The notes under the pieces: generated by a model | What the model saw: the letters and a program-made list of their open reading frames with translations, nothing else | Told to the model about the DNA's origin: nothing | The model's database searches: none | Part shown: positions 24,650 to 36,600 of the stretch, piece after piece | How the letters are laid out: each line of letters opens with the position of its first letter | Numbering within the stretch: the stretch's first letter is position 1 | Source: Bettongia penicillata ogilbyi | Lineage: Eukaryota; Chordata; Mammalia; Diprotodontia; Potoroidae | Length of the DNA stretch: 64,000 nt | Assembly (NCBI GenBank): GCA_023548195.1 | Contig: JAJHZJ010000014.1 | Span: 16,158,718 to 16,222,717 of the forward strand | Direction: 5' to 3' | Made by a program: the position numbers and the translations under genes

Positions 24650-25211
24650 TGTTATGGGTTCTTCCTCCATTACTGCTAATCACAACTGAGGGGAACAGGT
24701 ATATTTAGTGAAGACCCCTCGGGGCCCCTTGCGTCACCCTATTTGTCTCACTCAGCCCTGAGAAACCGAACAATAGAGATTCTGTTTTTCTTAAAGTTCT
24801 TTTTGTGGTACAAGATAGTCCTTGACAGAGACTGCATTTACTCACTCCCTTAATCTCCTTTCCTAGACAATTACTCCATGTTATGTGACAGTCCTTGAAC
24901 AGGTGTTGCTCACTCCCATGTCTCTCCCTTTACTCTTATACACTTACTCGTTTTTGCTGGTGTAGATTTTCCGTGGTTAGATTGTACCCTCAAGGCCCAG
25001 CTAATGGGTTAAGAAGAAGGGGATTAGGGGGAGGGTATTGTGGTCAGGGTCTATAAAAACTACCGTGCAGGGCAGACCCTTGCCCTCCTCAGCCATTGCC
25101 GTCTTGAGTGCAGGCAGGAGTGCCCTTCCTCAAAACAGCTGAATAAATATCTTTCCTTTTTACTCCTTTGGTCAAGATTCTGATTTTATCAAGGGAGTCA
25201 TCCCACACACA
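24650..25211 (+). mobile_element. Solo LTR of an endogenous retrovirus
   Basis: The element begins TGTTATGGG and ends CCACACACA (TG...CA termini). It is flanked by CTCAT (24645-24649) and CTCAT (25213-25217), or by a 6-bp duplication with one mismatch. A TATA-like TATAAAAA near 25052 and AATAAA near 25142 are properly spaced for U3-R-U5. No internal viral sequence is attached. Confidence 0.75.
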
Positions 25212-25540
25212 ACTCATAAATACCTTTTTGTGTGTGAAATTCTTGTGTCTTAACATAAATTTTTTATAAGGGTTTAATTGCTTACATTAGAGGTCTCCTT
25301 TGTAGATCTTTTAACATTGTGTATTCAGTTGCAGCATTTTGTCTGTATATCTTGTTATCCTAGCTATTAATACGCAACTGGCTCACCTCCTTTTCCTGTT
25401 TATCATCACTTCTAGTGTCAAAATTAGCACTGATAATCGAGTTTTATTTACATGCATCATTGTCTCTTGGAGTAACCCACAGCTTTTAAATTTTTTTTTT
25501 ATTCTTTAGATATTGTGATATTTCATGATGCATGGACATA

Positions 25541-25580
25541 TATATATTATATATATATATATAATATATATATATATAAA
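25541..25580 (+). repeat. (AT)n tract
   Basis: Imperfect AT dinucleotide run. Confidence 0.85.
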
Positions 25581-25769
25581 ATCAATGGAAAAAATTTGCT
25601 GAAAAGGTGTTTTTTTTCCCACCATAGAAGACCTTGAGATCATTGGCAGTACTAATATATGAATATTTCATATTGTGAAATATTCATATTGTGAACAACA
25701 ATTCATATTGTGATCTATGATTTCATCCATGTGCTTACTCTTTCCATTGAGGAGCAAAACATTCCTTTT

Positions 25770-26285
25770 ATATTCAGTCAATAAGTATTTATTAAGCACC
25801 TACTATGTGCCAGGCACTGTGCTAGACACATAGCAGTAGAGCATAAAGAATGGAATAATTCCTACTTGGAATGAACTTAAATTCTAACAGGGGAGACAAG
25901 TGCACACAGAAAGTTAACAAATATACATATATGCATATAAAACTAGGTAGATAAAAATAGTTGTTAAGTACAAATACATAGTTTGGGAGGGAGATTACTA
26001 GCAGTTAGGGGGATCAGGAAAGTCTTCTTGTAAAAGGGTGTGTCTGTGCTACATCTTAAAGGAAAAGAGAATGGTTTCCATGAAGTAGAGGTAATGATGG
26101 AGAATACATTCCAAGCAGGTGGGATGATCAATGCAAAGGCACTAACATCAGACAAGAATTATTGTGAGTGAGGAACAGAAAGAATGCTTGTTTGGCTAGC
26201 TCACAGTGTATAGATTCAAAGTAAGGATGGAAAGGTAGATTGGGGCCAGGTGATATAGGGTTTTAAAAGCTATACCTTAGTAGAT
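25770..26285 (+). repeat. Ancient MIR/LINE-like repeat
   Basis: Starts with the MIR-like CAATAAGTATTTATTAAGCA and CTACTATGTGCCAGGCACTG, and continues into a longer body (CAAAGGCACTAACATCAGAC). Related bodies seem to recur at 33060-33330 and 40540-41180. Confidence 0.55.
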
Positions 26286-27110
26286 GTCTAATTGGGCTAC
26301 TGAAGCTGAAAAAATTGTTACCTGGTCACTAGTATTCCATTGATAAGTCTTTTCAAAACTAAGTAGGCTATCGCTCAGCCAATAGGGACTGTTGCCAAAT
26401 TTGTACTTAAAGCATGTTTGTAAATGGCAGAACATACCACAGTTTGTGCTTTACTATTAAAATCTTCAAGAATCCAGGGCTACCTCTATTCTATGACATG
26501 GTAAAAGATTAGAACTGTAATAGAAGATATATAGTATTATAGTATAGGTATCCATGTATTCATCTATCCACGCATACATATATGTATACATATGCATATA
26601 TGTGTGTATATCTATACATATGGATATGGCTTCATCAATAAATTCGGGAGATGTGGGATTAAGCATTAATAATTAGGTAGGGAAAAATGGATTTGAGACT
26701 GTAGTAAATCAAAGTAAAATGATGCTTTTAAAAGAAAAGTAAATAAATTTACTTTGGTAAATTGATTAAATTTTATTTTTAAATGAAACTCCATCTCCTT
26801 TCCTTTCCATCTCCCTGCTACCCATCTGTCCTCTCCTCTTTGCTCTTTCCCTTCATAAGTAAGGTCAACTGCAAGTCATGTCATCATTTCTCTGATGGCA
26901 TGGTCTTCTTTGGCAACAAAGGATAGATGAACACAACAATAAGTAAGGTAGATCTTAGTATGTGTAAAATGGATTTTTGTTATTCCTTCTCAAAGTTCAG
27001 TTTCCCAGGATCCATGGTCATAACAATCTGTTTCCCAGCCTCATGACTTGCAAACATCTCTACCACGTTTGTACAGCATTATATAATGATAAATAATTTG
27101 AGTGGGAACA
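26285..27110. other. Intergenic/intronic DNA with small repeats
   Basis: Holds AT/TG-rich tracts at 26530-26630 and an RTE-tail-like segment near 26895-26942 (TTGGCAACAAAGGATAGATG). No relic exon was recognised. Confidence 0.45.
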
Positions 27111-27114
27111 TTTA

Positions 27115-27600
27115 GGGTTGAATGCACAAGCTAGAATGTGTGTGTGTCTTGACTGGCCCCCATCAAGACTTGGAGGGGGAATCTGAGTTTGCCTCAACTG
27201 GCCCCAATTGAGGTTTGAGGGGATTTAGGGGGAATGCATGTGTAGTGATTGTTTCCATTGACCCCATCAAGGAAGGTAGTTTTCCCTCCACCCTTCTCGA
27301 AGACCCCTGCAACAAGGGTGATTAGGGAATGCTATAGGAGTTTGTCCTTCCATTATCAGCAACTGTTGTGAGAAAATTAGATACACCTTTGCAGACACAC
27401 CCTGGTAAATTCTAGGGATTAAAAGGAGTGCAAAGCAGGAACTGCCAATAGAGGAGACCTCTCATAGGTGGAGGAGGGAATTTCTCTTTTGAAGAAAAAC
27501 TACTGAATCAGGAAATATCAAATCTAACTACCTTTCCATCCTTACTTGGAATCTACATACTGTGAGCTAGTCAAACAAGCAACCCTCCTGTGTGCTGTTT
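27115..27600 (+). repeat. LTR-like repeat, relative of 45420-45760
   Basis: Shares CATTGACCCCAT (45 kb copy: AATCGACCCCATTGAGA), GGAATGCTATAGGAG (GGAATGCTGTAGGAG) and CATTATCAGCAACT (CATTATTAGCAACT) with the copy at 45 kb in the same orientation. ERV LTR origin is an inference. Confidence 0.5.
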
Positions 27601-28199
27601 ATTTCTGTCATGCCTTCTTGAGAAAACAAGAAAAACAAAGCTTCCAATTATAAAGAAGCAAAAAAAAAAAAAATTCCCATATTGGCCATGTGAAAAAAGT
27701 TTATCATTCTGAATCCATCACATCTCCATCAGGAGGTAGCCTATATATTTTTGGAAAAAGGTGATTTTTTTTATGAAGTGCTTCTTATAGATTTTCAATC
27801 TTTGCTTTTAGATTTCTCAATCATAGAAAATTAAGTACTTGAAAGTGGAAGAGGATGAATGGTGATAGGGAATGGCCATACTTCTAAAGATTATGAATTA
27901 CTTCCACTGTCATCACATTGATTTTGCTTTCCCTGGGGTATAGTTATGTTGAACTTCTTGTCTAAAGTCTTATGTCCCACCCACATCTAGCATAACTCAA
28001 GAATTAAAATGGTTTGATTTGTAATGCAAAGGTCAAAGAAAATCACTCTTTTAAACATTTATTTTAACCATTTATTCTAACTTTTATTTCTGATTTTTAG
28101 CAGCTACCTCCTCATTTTTTTAGTCATGTTCTCATTTTTAAAAATAGCTCTTGTTAATATTTGTTCTAATCTCTATGTCCTTTTTCTTGGAGGGAAATA

Positions 28200-28480
28200 G
28201 AAGAAACTGTGAAATATCTAACTGAAAAAACAACTTACCTGGAAAATAGATTTAGTAAAGATAATTCAAAAATTGTTGAACTACCTGAAGGCCATGATCA
28301 AAAAAGAATTCAAGGAATTATCAAAGAAATTTCCCCTGATATTCTAGAACCAGGAGGTAAAACAGAAATCAAACAAATCCACTACCACCTCATGAAAGAG
28401 GTTCCAAAATGAAAACTCCCAGGAATATTATACTCAAATTCCAGAATTCCTGAGTCATTGAAGTTTTGTTTCCTTGATAA
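28200..28480 (+). mobile_element. L1 ORF1 fragment
   Basis: An open frame reads TVKYLTEKTTYLENRFSKDN, then VELPEGHDQ, then ISPDILEPGG, followed after a stop by TPRNI-like sequence. This is the coiled-coil/RRM junction of mammalian L1 ORF1. It is not part of the LRRK2 relic. Confidence 0.7.
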
Positions 28481-29900
28481 ATCATCCCATGGACAGGGCT
28501 TTCAATTAATGTTTTGCTCTTTGGACAGAAAAGTATAATACTATCTCTTTTTTATGCACAAGACATTTTGATATTAAAAAAAGCAAAACCAAATAAATCT
28601 TTAAGCATTTACTGCAGAGGCTTTTTTTTTTAAACAAAGGAAGGCAAAGTTTATTTACTGAGTAGAGTCAAACAACTTATTACTGAGATCTGTACATTCT
28701 CTAAATATTTTTTAACAACTTTCATGATGATTTCATGAACCTCATTTAAAACCAGAATATTAAAGAAATTATCTAAAAATGAATTATAAGTTAAATCCTC
28801 ACAGAATTTTATATTTGTCTATAAATTATTACATTTAAATCACAGGATGTTTATTCTTCTACTTTTAAGTTCTTTACAACCATGTAATAGCTTAGCCTGT
28901 TTATATATTTTTTCGTAAATTGTTACATACTGTTACCACTTAATTTTCTTATCTATGCAGTGAAACTGACTGAGCAAGAGTGGTGTTTTTCTTTCACTGC
29001 TTTTTTCATCATCGTAAAAAGTATAGCACCTCATTGTACATAGTACTGATGCAGAATCCTCTTTTAACAATAGCTCACATTTACACAGCACTTGATGGAG
29101 TAAAAAACACTTTACCAGAATTACAAAGGAAGCTCAAGTTTTAGTTCAAAAATTTCTTCTATAGCTTTCCCAAGAAAGAGAGATCCAGACTTCACTGGAA
29201 GATTTATAATCAAAGTGAACCCATAATCACCTATGGGGAGTCCATTTCACTTTTAGATAGCTTTAATTGCCCTCCTGAAACTTTTAATTTTCAATAAGCA
29301 ATCTTTTTTTATTGTTTGTCTATTATTGGAAATCCTGAAATTCAATTATGTAGAGATCAAAAAATAGATAAGAAAAATATTTTAGCAACACTAATGAACA
29401 TATCAACTCTGCCTTGAAGTATATGCAATATTTTATATGAACATGAATATATGAATATTTTATAATATAATATGAATATTTCCATCATTCTATAACCTCT
29501 GAAATGAAGATAAGTGAATTATCAACTATTCACCAGCAATAATTTTGTGTGTATATGTATTTGCTTATTTTCAAAAGAAAGTAATCTTTTTTTAAAAATC
29601 CTGAATAAGATAGGATAGAGAATTGACCTATTTGCCAACCTATTGCAAATCTTACCTACTTAATAGGAAACATATTTCTACTGGACTCTGTCTTCTGAAT
29701 ACAACTGTAGTGTATGAAGTATTGAATCAAGGGTCCTTTGCTGAGAAAACATTTATAATGCAGCAGAACAATTTGCTAAAGAATAAATTATTTTTAATCT
29801 ACATATTTGAATTCCAGGATTTCCAGTAAAAGAACAATTTCAAATAAGAAAAGTAGTTTAACAGGTAAATAATAAAAAAGGCTGCTCATTCAAAATTGAA
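28480..29900. other. AT-rich DNA with no supported gene
   Basis: A splice-acceptor-like TTATCTATGCAG occurs near 28962, but the following frame matches no LRRK2 segment. The 68-codon frame at 29623-29829 is unrecognised and has no splice context. Nothing else stands out. Confidence 0.4.
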
Positions 29901-29939
29901 AATTGCAGAACAAAAAAAAAAAAAGAACAAAATAAAGTA

Positions 29940-31460
29940 AAATAAAGAAAGTGCATTCAGACTCCATATGGAGATGGTTAGCATTTTTCATCATTAGTCC
30001 TTTGGAATTGTCTTGGATATTGCTGAGAAAACATAAGTCATTCACAGCTGATCATCGTATACTATGGCTGTTACTGTGTACAATGTTCACCTAGTCCTGC
30101 TCACTTCATTCTGCATCACTTCATGTAAGTTCAGGTGTTTCTGGAATCATCTTGCTCACTATTTCTTATAACACAATAGTATTCCATCGCAATCGAATAA
30201 CCATAACTTGTTCAACTATTTCTCAGCTGATGGATATCCTCTTAATGAATAATTCTTTGCCACCACAAACAGAGTTGCTGCGGGTCTCCATCCTACTGCA
30301 GCTTGATTTCACAAGCCTCATAAGCAGCAAAAATTGTATATGAGGTATGTGTCTCCTGCAACAGCAGGGACGTGACTGTGAGGTCAAGCATGCCTCCTTA
30401 GGAACCCAGCTGGGCAGAATATCCCCTAAGTAAATTGTATAGAATTCTATATCATGAAGACAGGACAATGGGTCGTAAAAGTTAAATGTTGTAAGGGTTG
30501 TAAAAGTTATACATTGTATATCTGTGTACTCTCCCAGGAAATGTATGTTTGCCTCTCCTTACCTTAAGATGTAACCATGACATCAATTTCTAAGTAAAAG
30601 TGAACTCCTGAAGGGACTCTCGGCAGTCACTTGTTCTCGAGCCTGCCCAGGCTACGCCTTGAACAGATTGGTGTCCATGTGCTCTCCTCTATTCCCACAT
30701 GCGCTTCTGTCCCCTTACAGGTGACCCCTGTTCAAACTCTGCTGCGTGGGACGCAGCAAGCTGCTATAAATATGTTTGTACAAATAGATTGTTCCCTTCT
30801 CTCCTCCCTTTTGTTAGTCTCTTTGGGATACAGACCTAGTAATAGTATTGCTGGGTCAAAGGGCATCATTTTATAGCCTTTATATAGTTTTTAATAGTTC
30901 CAAATTGCTACCTAGACTGCTTAGAATAGTTTACAACTCCACCAACAATATATTAGTGTTCCAATTTTCCCACTCCCCCTCCAACATTTATCCTTTTCCT
31001 TTTCTGTCATATTAGCCAGTTTGATAGGTATGAGGTGGTACCTTGGGGTTTTTTTAATTTGCATTTCGCTAATCATTAGTGGTTTAGAGTATTTTTTTCA
31101 TATGAATACAGATAGCTTTGATTTCTTTGACCGAAAATTGCCTGTTCATATCCTTTGATCATATATTAATTGGGAAATTACTTGTATTCTTATAAATTTA
31201 ACCTTTTATATATTTATATTTGGTATGTTATATGTAATATATTCTTATATGCACTTATTACATATGTATATATTGTTTCCATATGTATATTCTTGTTCAT
31301 TTGACTACATATTTGAAAAATGAGGCCTTTATCACAGATACTCAATGCAAAAAAATTTTCTGCATTTCTTCTAATCTTGTCTGCATTGGTTTTGTTTGAG
31401 CAAAAAAAAATTCAATTTAATATAATCAAAATTATCCATTTTACATGTGATGCAAGCTTA
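29940..31460 (-). mobile_element. L1 3' region, minus orientation, split by an LTR
   Basis: Contains antisense L1 end sequence (TGTTCAACTATTTCTCAGCT, CTATAAATATGTTTGTACAA, TTGGGATACAGACCTAGTAA). The element is interrupted at 30279-30758. Confidence 0.75.
30279..30758. mobile_element. LTR-like insertion in the L1 with 6-bp target duplication
   Basis: It begins TGCGGGTC and ends GACGCAGCA. AGTTGC (30273-30278) and AGCTGC (30759-30764) flank it, a 6-bp duplication with one mismatch. Removing the segment restores the L1 order (CCACAAA..GAG(T/C)TGC, then TATAAATATG). Orientation is not certain. Confidence 0.55.
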
Positions 31461-32505
31461 AATTTGTTTAATCCAAAAAATCTATCATTTGTATTACTTG
31501 GAAAGTATAATAAATACATTTGCAGCTGTAGTCAGGTTTGTCTTTTTATTCTCAAAACAAATTACTATCTTTATTAAGCTTTGATTTTTTTTTATTTTGG
31601 TGGTATTTGCAAAAACTTTGCATTTCATTCCAAAGATCCAGGATCAGCAGTTACTTTATTAGGCTGATACTTCAGTACCATTAGAATAAACATGTAGATG
31701 GAAGCAAACTGTAATAAAATAGCTACTTGTTTTTGCTTGCTTGCTTCCTTCTTACAAAATTATAGAATCTCAAAAATATAAGGAAACTCTGAGATCATGT
31801 AGTCTAGGATAACATACCTGACCAGTGAAATATTGGAATTTCTGCCCTGCATCTAATTCACCTCCTCTTGAGGTTCCAAAGTGATCTTCCTAAAGCTCAG
31901 GTCTGATAATGCCACACACACCACCCACTTCTCAAAAAACTCTAATGTAAAATCCTCTATATAACTTTAAAAACTCTTTACAACTAGGGTCCTTAGTCTC
32001 ACTTCTGCAGATGAGATATTTAACTCAGTCTCCGTGTTTGCAACTGAATCTTTAATTCACAGGTTATGTAGTCTCTGCAAAACTCTACAATCATGAGGTA
32101 ATTGGAGTGAAACAGACAAGTAATATCTCAGTATTATAAAATAGTTTTGACTTTGTGGAACTCCTTGAAAGTGTCTCAAGGATGTTGAGGTGTCTCCGGA
32201 CCACATTTGAGAGCTGATCTAGTTCAATTTCCTCATTTTAGGATATGGGGGCAAAAAAGACTCAGACAGATGATTTGCCAAGGTCACAGATGTTAACTGT
32301 TATATTTATTCCTATTCTGTAATTTGAAGAAAATAAAAGATTACTCTAAACTGAAGTTAACATAGGATTAACTGGAATATTCACATTTTGTGCAATAGTA
32401 GCTGTATGACGAAATGTAATATCTAAAATTTTAAGTATATTTACCAAATTCTTTTCATTTTGCTTTTTGTTCTTTATTTCATCTTTGTGTATGTTGCATT
32501 TTCAG
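31460..32505. other. Intron-like DNA before the exon 17 relic
   Basis: Includes an L2-like segment around 31850-32000 (GTGATCTTCCTAAAGCTCAG; compare GTGATTTTCCTTAAGCACAG at 42352) and a MIR-type piece near 32230-32290. No exon 8-16 block was recognised. Confidence 0.45.
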
Positions 32506-32637
32506 AGATTTCAAACAACTTTGGCATTTCTTGAATTATCACTTTGCTTTGCAAAACTGCTGCTAAACCATCATTCATATGACTCACTAAAATTTTCTGT
32601 TAGAAAACCAAGTATTTCACTGAACAAACATTTCTTC
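32506..32637 (+). pseudogene. LRRK2-like exon 17 relic
   Basis: The acceptor is GCATTTTCAG at 32496-32505. The frame reads RFQTTLAFLELSLCFAKLLL, then NHHSYDSLKF, matching human GFQTILAILKLSASFSKLLV and HHSFDLVIF. Downstream residues I and K stay in register (human SSNIMEQKD). At the expected exon end the sequence is TTCTTC followed by TTACT, so the GT donor appears lost. The frame stays open to the expected boundary (44 codons; human about 43). The next stop is only four codons further. Confidence 0.85.
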
Positions 32638-32695
32638 TTACTCATGTGTTAAAGGTCATGGATTCATCTGTTCCCCAATAGCCATTTCTTTTTAG

Positions 32696-32866
32696 TTCCA
32701 GAATCTTTGTTGCAAATTCTTTGCCAAAATAACTTGTGATGATGATATTAAAAATGTACTACTGGCAAGAGACCATGAGGAAAACAATAGCATTATGGCT
32801 GAATGCCTCCTCCTTTTGCAAACTGATGTTAGTAATGTGACTGGGAAAACTTCTTTGGTCTGCCAG
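32696..32866 (+). pseudogene. LRRK2-like exon 18 relic, still open with both splice sites
   Basis: This is the best-preserved block. It has acceptor TTCTTTTTAG at 32695, 57 open codons in phase 0 and donor GTAAAT at 32867. The peptide opens FQNLCCKFFAK, continues KNVLLARDHEENNSIMAECL and ends TSLVCQ. Human exon 18 has FLNLCCKCFAK, KNVMLERACDQNNSIMVECL and SSLICQ, also 57 codons, with about 32 identical by eye. In LRRK2 this lies at the armadillo/ankyrin transition (human residues near 687-743). No indel is needed across the whole exon. Alone it suggests either slow decay or recent loss, but its neighbours are broken. Confidence 0.93.
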
Positions 32867-33059
32867 GTAAATATTCAAATGGGTACAATTATTTTAAAAT
32901 AAGAACAGAAGTGGTGAGAAAGGAGAACACTCCAGTTATGGGGCACTGCCAGTGAAAAAAGAATGAGATAGAGTGCCATTTATGAAGAAAAGTAAGCAAG
33001 GAAAGTCTACCTGAACTGCATTGTTCATGGATGGAAATGATGACGAATAAGGCTGTAAA

Positions 33060-33335
33060 AGTAGATTGGGCTAAGATCATTGAGAGCTTTAAATAAAAGC
33101 CAAAAAAGGAAGAGTTAATATTTAGCGTTGGAGGTAATAACTGTTGTTTATTGAGTAAAATATAGAGATTTGATCATACTTGCCCTTTCTGAAAATCATT
33201 TTGGTAGCTGCTGGAAGTTTGAATTGTAGCGAGAAGATATTGGAGGCAGGGAAACCAATTAGGGTCTATTGTGGTAGTCTAGGCAAAGGGATGATGAGAG
33301 CCAGAGATAGGTGACAGTGAGCAAAGAGAGGGAAA
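33060..33335 (+). repeat. Ancient LINE-like repeat
   Basis: Contains GGTAGTCTAGGCAAAGGGAT-type sequence and appears to belong to the same family as 25770-26285 and 40540-41180. Confidence 0.4.
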
Positions 33336-33344
33336 AAGATAAGG

Positions 33345-33640
33345 CGGATGTTGTTGTTTATCCTTTGTTTTCAGAGGACCGTGACATCATGACATCAAAA
33401 GACATCATGAGGGTAATATCTTGACTTGTGTGTGAATCCAATATGAATGGGGCAGAACTGAGCAAAAGTTGCCAGACTCACTCTCCCTTCCAGAGTCATC
33501 AGTGGCAAGACAAAGGTCAAGACCACTGGTGATGGCCCAGTATGCACAGAAAATATGCTCTGCAGAGTCCAAGGGCCTAAAAGGTAATGGCTATGTGATC
33601 TCATCAAAGTGGCAGTTCCAGCATTTAATCTTTATCATAT
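33345..33640 (-). repeat. RTE 3'-end fragment
   Basis: TTATCCTTTGTTTTCAGAGG and GACATCATGAC match the end of the RTE element at 18346-18400. The open frame across it is repeat-derived. Confidence 0.55.
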
Positions 33641-34650
33641 ATGATTCTTGTCAGCGACATTTAGAAAATCCTCCAAAGGGGAAATATTCAAAGCAACAGA
33701 GGTTTTCCTGTAGTTCTTTTATTTCATGAAAACCATTATGAAACTGTCCATCCTCCAATCCCTCAACTTCTCAATTCTCTGCCAGGCCATTACACTTGCA
33801 CTAGCTATACTCTCCTCCTTTTCCCATCTTGACCCTTCCTAGATATATGAGTGGGAAGGGTTGAAGATTCACAAGACTATGAACGTGTAGTATCCTCAAT
33901 GGAAAAAAAAAAGATGTGCAGAACAGAGATAGATTAGTTTAATTTCAGACATGTTCAGCCTATTACACATCCCACTTGAAATATCCAGTGAGAAGTTGGT
34001 AACTATTTTTGTGTGATTTGAATTTTGGCCTATGCAAGGAGGCTTGTCCTTTTTCCTATTATCTCAGCTTTCTGGTCTTCTAACAATCTATGCCAAGTGA
34101 GCACCCCCAAACTGCCACCCCCAATGTCCAATCTCTGTGGTCCTTCTTCTCCCAGGGCCCACTTTTCCCCAGGGAAGGCTGGAATCTCTGGGCAATGGTA
34201 ATCTGCCTTTCAGTATGAATATTGGTAGTTGGATAGTTATCTAAATAATAATTTAATGACTAAAATGAATAATTATTACAGTCAAAGTACATGTCACAAG
34301 ATTAAGAATTGTAAATGATAGAGAATCTCAGACTAAAAAAATCCTTCTTTTATTCATGTCATTTTGTATTTTGAATTCCACCTTGTTACACATCTGTATA
34401 ACAATTGAAGTTACTTAGTCTCCCTGAGGCATCTTTTTCCTTGTATGTATAGAGAATTGGACTGTTGAATTAGCTTACTTCTGAAGTCTTTTCCAGTTCT
34501 GAATCTATGATCCTGTAGTTATATATGTCTATAGTTATAGAATACATACTTATGACATGGCTATATTATCATAGTGAGGGTTCACTGTCATGTCTTTTCT
34601 TTTCCTAAAGCCTAAAGTATGCTGGCTTGCCAAGCACTACGGGTAGCAAA
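33640..34650. other. Intron-like DNA, no exon recognised
   Basis: Exons 19-21 of the LRRK2-like relic would be expected between 32.9 and 39.7 kb. I found no convincing match here. The C-rich segment 34080-34200 is unassigned. Confidence 0.4.
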
Positions 34651-34653
34651 GGC

Positions 34654-35376
34654 AAAATTTGTCAAGTTTAAACTTTATTAGGTGCTTAAACGACATATCA
34701 CATTGGATTTTACATTTTAAGTTTAGAGAAATATAATAATCTTCTATATGTACAATAACTTACGTGTGCCCTGATTTTTGGCTTAGAAAATATGATCACC
34801 ATTCCTAGAGACTGATAGGATATTAGACCTGGAAAACCTTATTGTTATTTTATTCCAGGTAATATTGTTTAAAGTGATTCCTGACAGTATTGTTTAAATA
34901 TGCCTCAAATACCATCCAATATTATCTTTTTCTATTACTTTTTTTCTTGACTTGAAACTATTTTTCATGCCTATCATTGCCTATTTTCCTCCCTCATTTT
35001 ATTATATGATTGTAATGAGCATAAGAACTTTTTGTTTCATATTTATATTCCTGTTGCTTAGCATTGTGTACTAGTAACTAGGTAGTGAAAGCTTAATAAA
35101 TGCTTGTTGGATTGCATGAGATTGACTTCCACCCCTTCTCATTTAAGGATTAGGAAACTCAGTTGTTTCTATTTATCAGTATTTTCAGTTTTTCTCCTCC
35201 ATTTTTTTCATCTAAAAAAATTACAGTAGTGTTTGATACATTTTAAGTCATTATTGATAACATGTAAATTATTGTACATGTAGGAGATTATTATATTTCT
35301 GTAAACTTTAAGATGTAAAGTCTAATGTGATATGTCATTTAAGCACCTAATAAGGTTTAAACTTGATAAATTTTTA
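34654..35376. mobile_element. Long inverted repeat, possible non-autonomous DNA transposon
   Basis: The left arm 34654-34767 is the reverse complement of the right arm 35260-35376 at high similarity. Shared stretches include TTATTAGGTGCTTAAA, GACATATCACATT and AGAAATATAATAATCT. Arms of about 115 bp flank a loop of roughly 490 bp. No transposase frame is visible in the loop. The element lies in an intron position of the relic. Confidence 0.65.
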
Positions 35377-35379
35377 AAA

Positions 35380-36110
35380 ATCAGGTTAGAATGAATAAAC
35401 TCATTTAAATACTACTTTTATCTGTCATTCACAAGTTGTATTTCTGTACAAAAATTATATTAAAAATTGAAATAGATTTTAGTGAAATATATATGTATAT
35501 TTGCTAAGCTGTTAATTTAAAAACTTAATTTTCATCACACTCAAGGATACTATTAGAGAGCTAATAAGTTTCATTGAGTCCATACTCTACACATCTAATA
35601 AAAGTGTTGGTTTTAAAGAATAAATTATAGGAAAATCTACCTTCCTGTTTCTAACTTTTTCTTCTTTTTTCCGTCCAGTCCTTCAAGGCTCAAGTTAAGT
35701 CCTCCTCTGTTTTCTCAGACTGTTCTAGCTCACAATGATTTCCTTTGGACTTAGAGCCTCTACTTATTTTTTCTCCCTAATTAGATTGGGAGTAGCAATA
35801 AGAGTGTTAGTACAGCTTATTCTTTTTTAAAATTTCTCCATAGTACCGAGCCTTGCAAACAATAGGTGTTCATTAGGTAAATGTTGGTTAATTGATTAAA
35901 AAAATAGCATTTTAGCAATTAAAAAATAATACAATAAAATCTTTAAGTTCTGAGGTGATAATGACTTAAGAAATTGTTAGTGTGAGAGTGAGATGACTTG
36001 GCTTCCTCAGTGAGATTGTTGTTTGAGGCTTTGATTCAGTATGAATGGTGCATGTCCAGGAATGAATTTGAGGCATAGGGAAGATACGTCATCAAGAGGA
36101 AGGAAAAGTT
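35380..36110. other. AT-rich DNA
   Basis: Contains an L2-like fragment at about 35690-35890 (TCAAGGCTCAAGTTAAGTCC and GTTCATTAGGTAAATGTTGG). No exon recognised. Confidence 0.4.
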
Positions 36111-36119
36111 TTGAGTGAA

Positions 36120-36600
36120 ATCATAAGACTGCTGCGGCCAGCGCGGTTCAGCAGGTCGGGGGTGGTTGCGGGCTCACAGAGTGAGGATGAAAAGACAGGC
36201 GGAACACTACAGTCTGAACAAACTGAGTTTATTCTGGATATACTGAGCCAATAATTCAGGGAATCGGGATGCTTAATGGTAAAAAAACAAACAAACAAAC
36301 AAACAAAACATAAAGGTAGTGATTGAAGCATGAAACAGAGCAGATGGTGATGAGTAGAAAGGGAAGCTTCAAGACCTCTTTATCGGAATGTTATCCTGTA
36401 CAGCAGGAGCCCTGATTCCTGGAACTTCAACACCCGAATTCAAGGACATGCACCTGAGAACAATATATCACTTAACTTCTCAAACCAGCTACTCTTCTCC
36501 CTTGGAGGAGGGGAACTCTTGATAAGGGGCTCTTTCAAACCCCTCAAGGTTCTCTACAAAGACCTGTTGAGAGAAATTAATATTATATTATTACATTAAT
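36120..36600 (-). repeat. LTR-like element, minus orientation
   Basis: GC-richer than its surroundings. GAGTTTATTCTGG near 36222 is an antisense AATAAA context, and repeat-like C-rich ends follow. The boundaries are approximate. Confidence 0.4.

Noticed and set aside
25300..25380. Possible LRRK2-like exon 8 (YSVAAFCLYILLS against YPENAALQISALS)
   Set aside because: Only a few scattered matches, needs a gap, and no clear splice sites; at chance level by eye.
28209..28412. Possible coding exon KYLTEKTTYLENRFSKDN
   Set aside because: Recognised as an L1 ORF1 fragment (coiled coil/RRM junction), not a host gene and not LRRK2.
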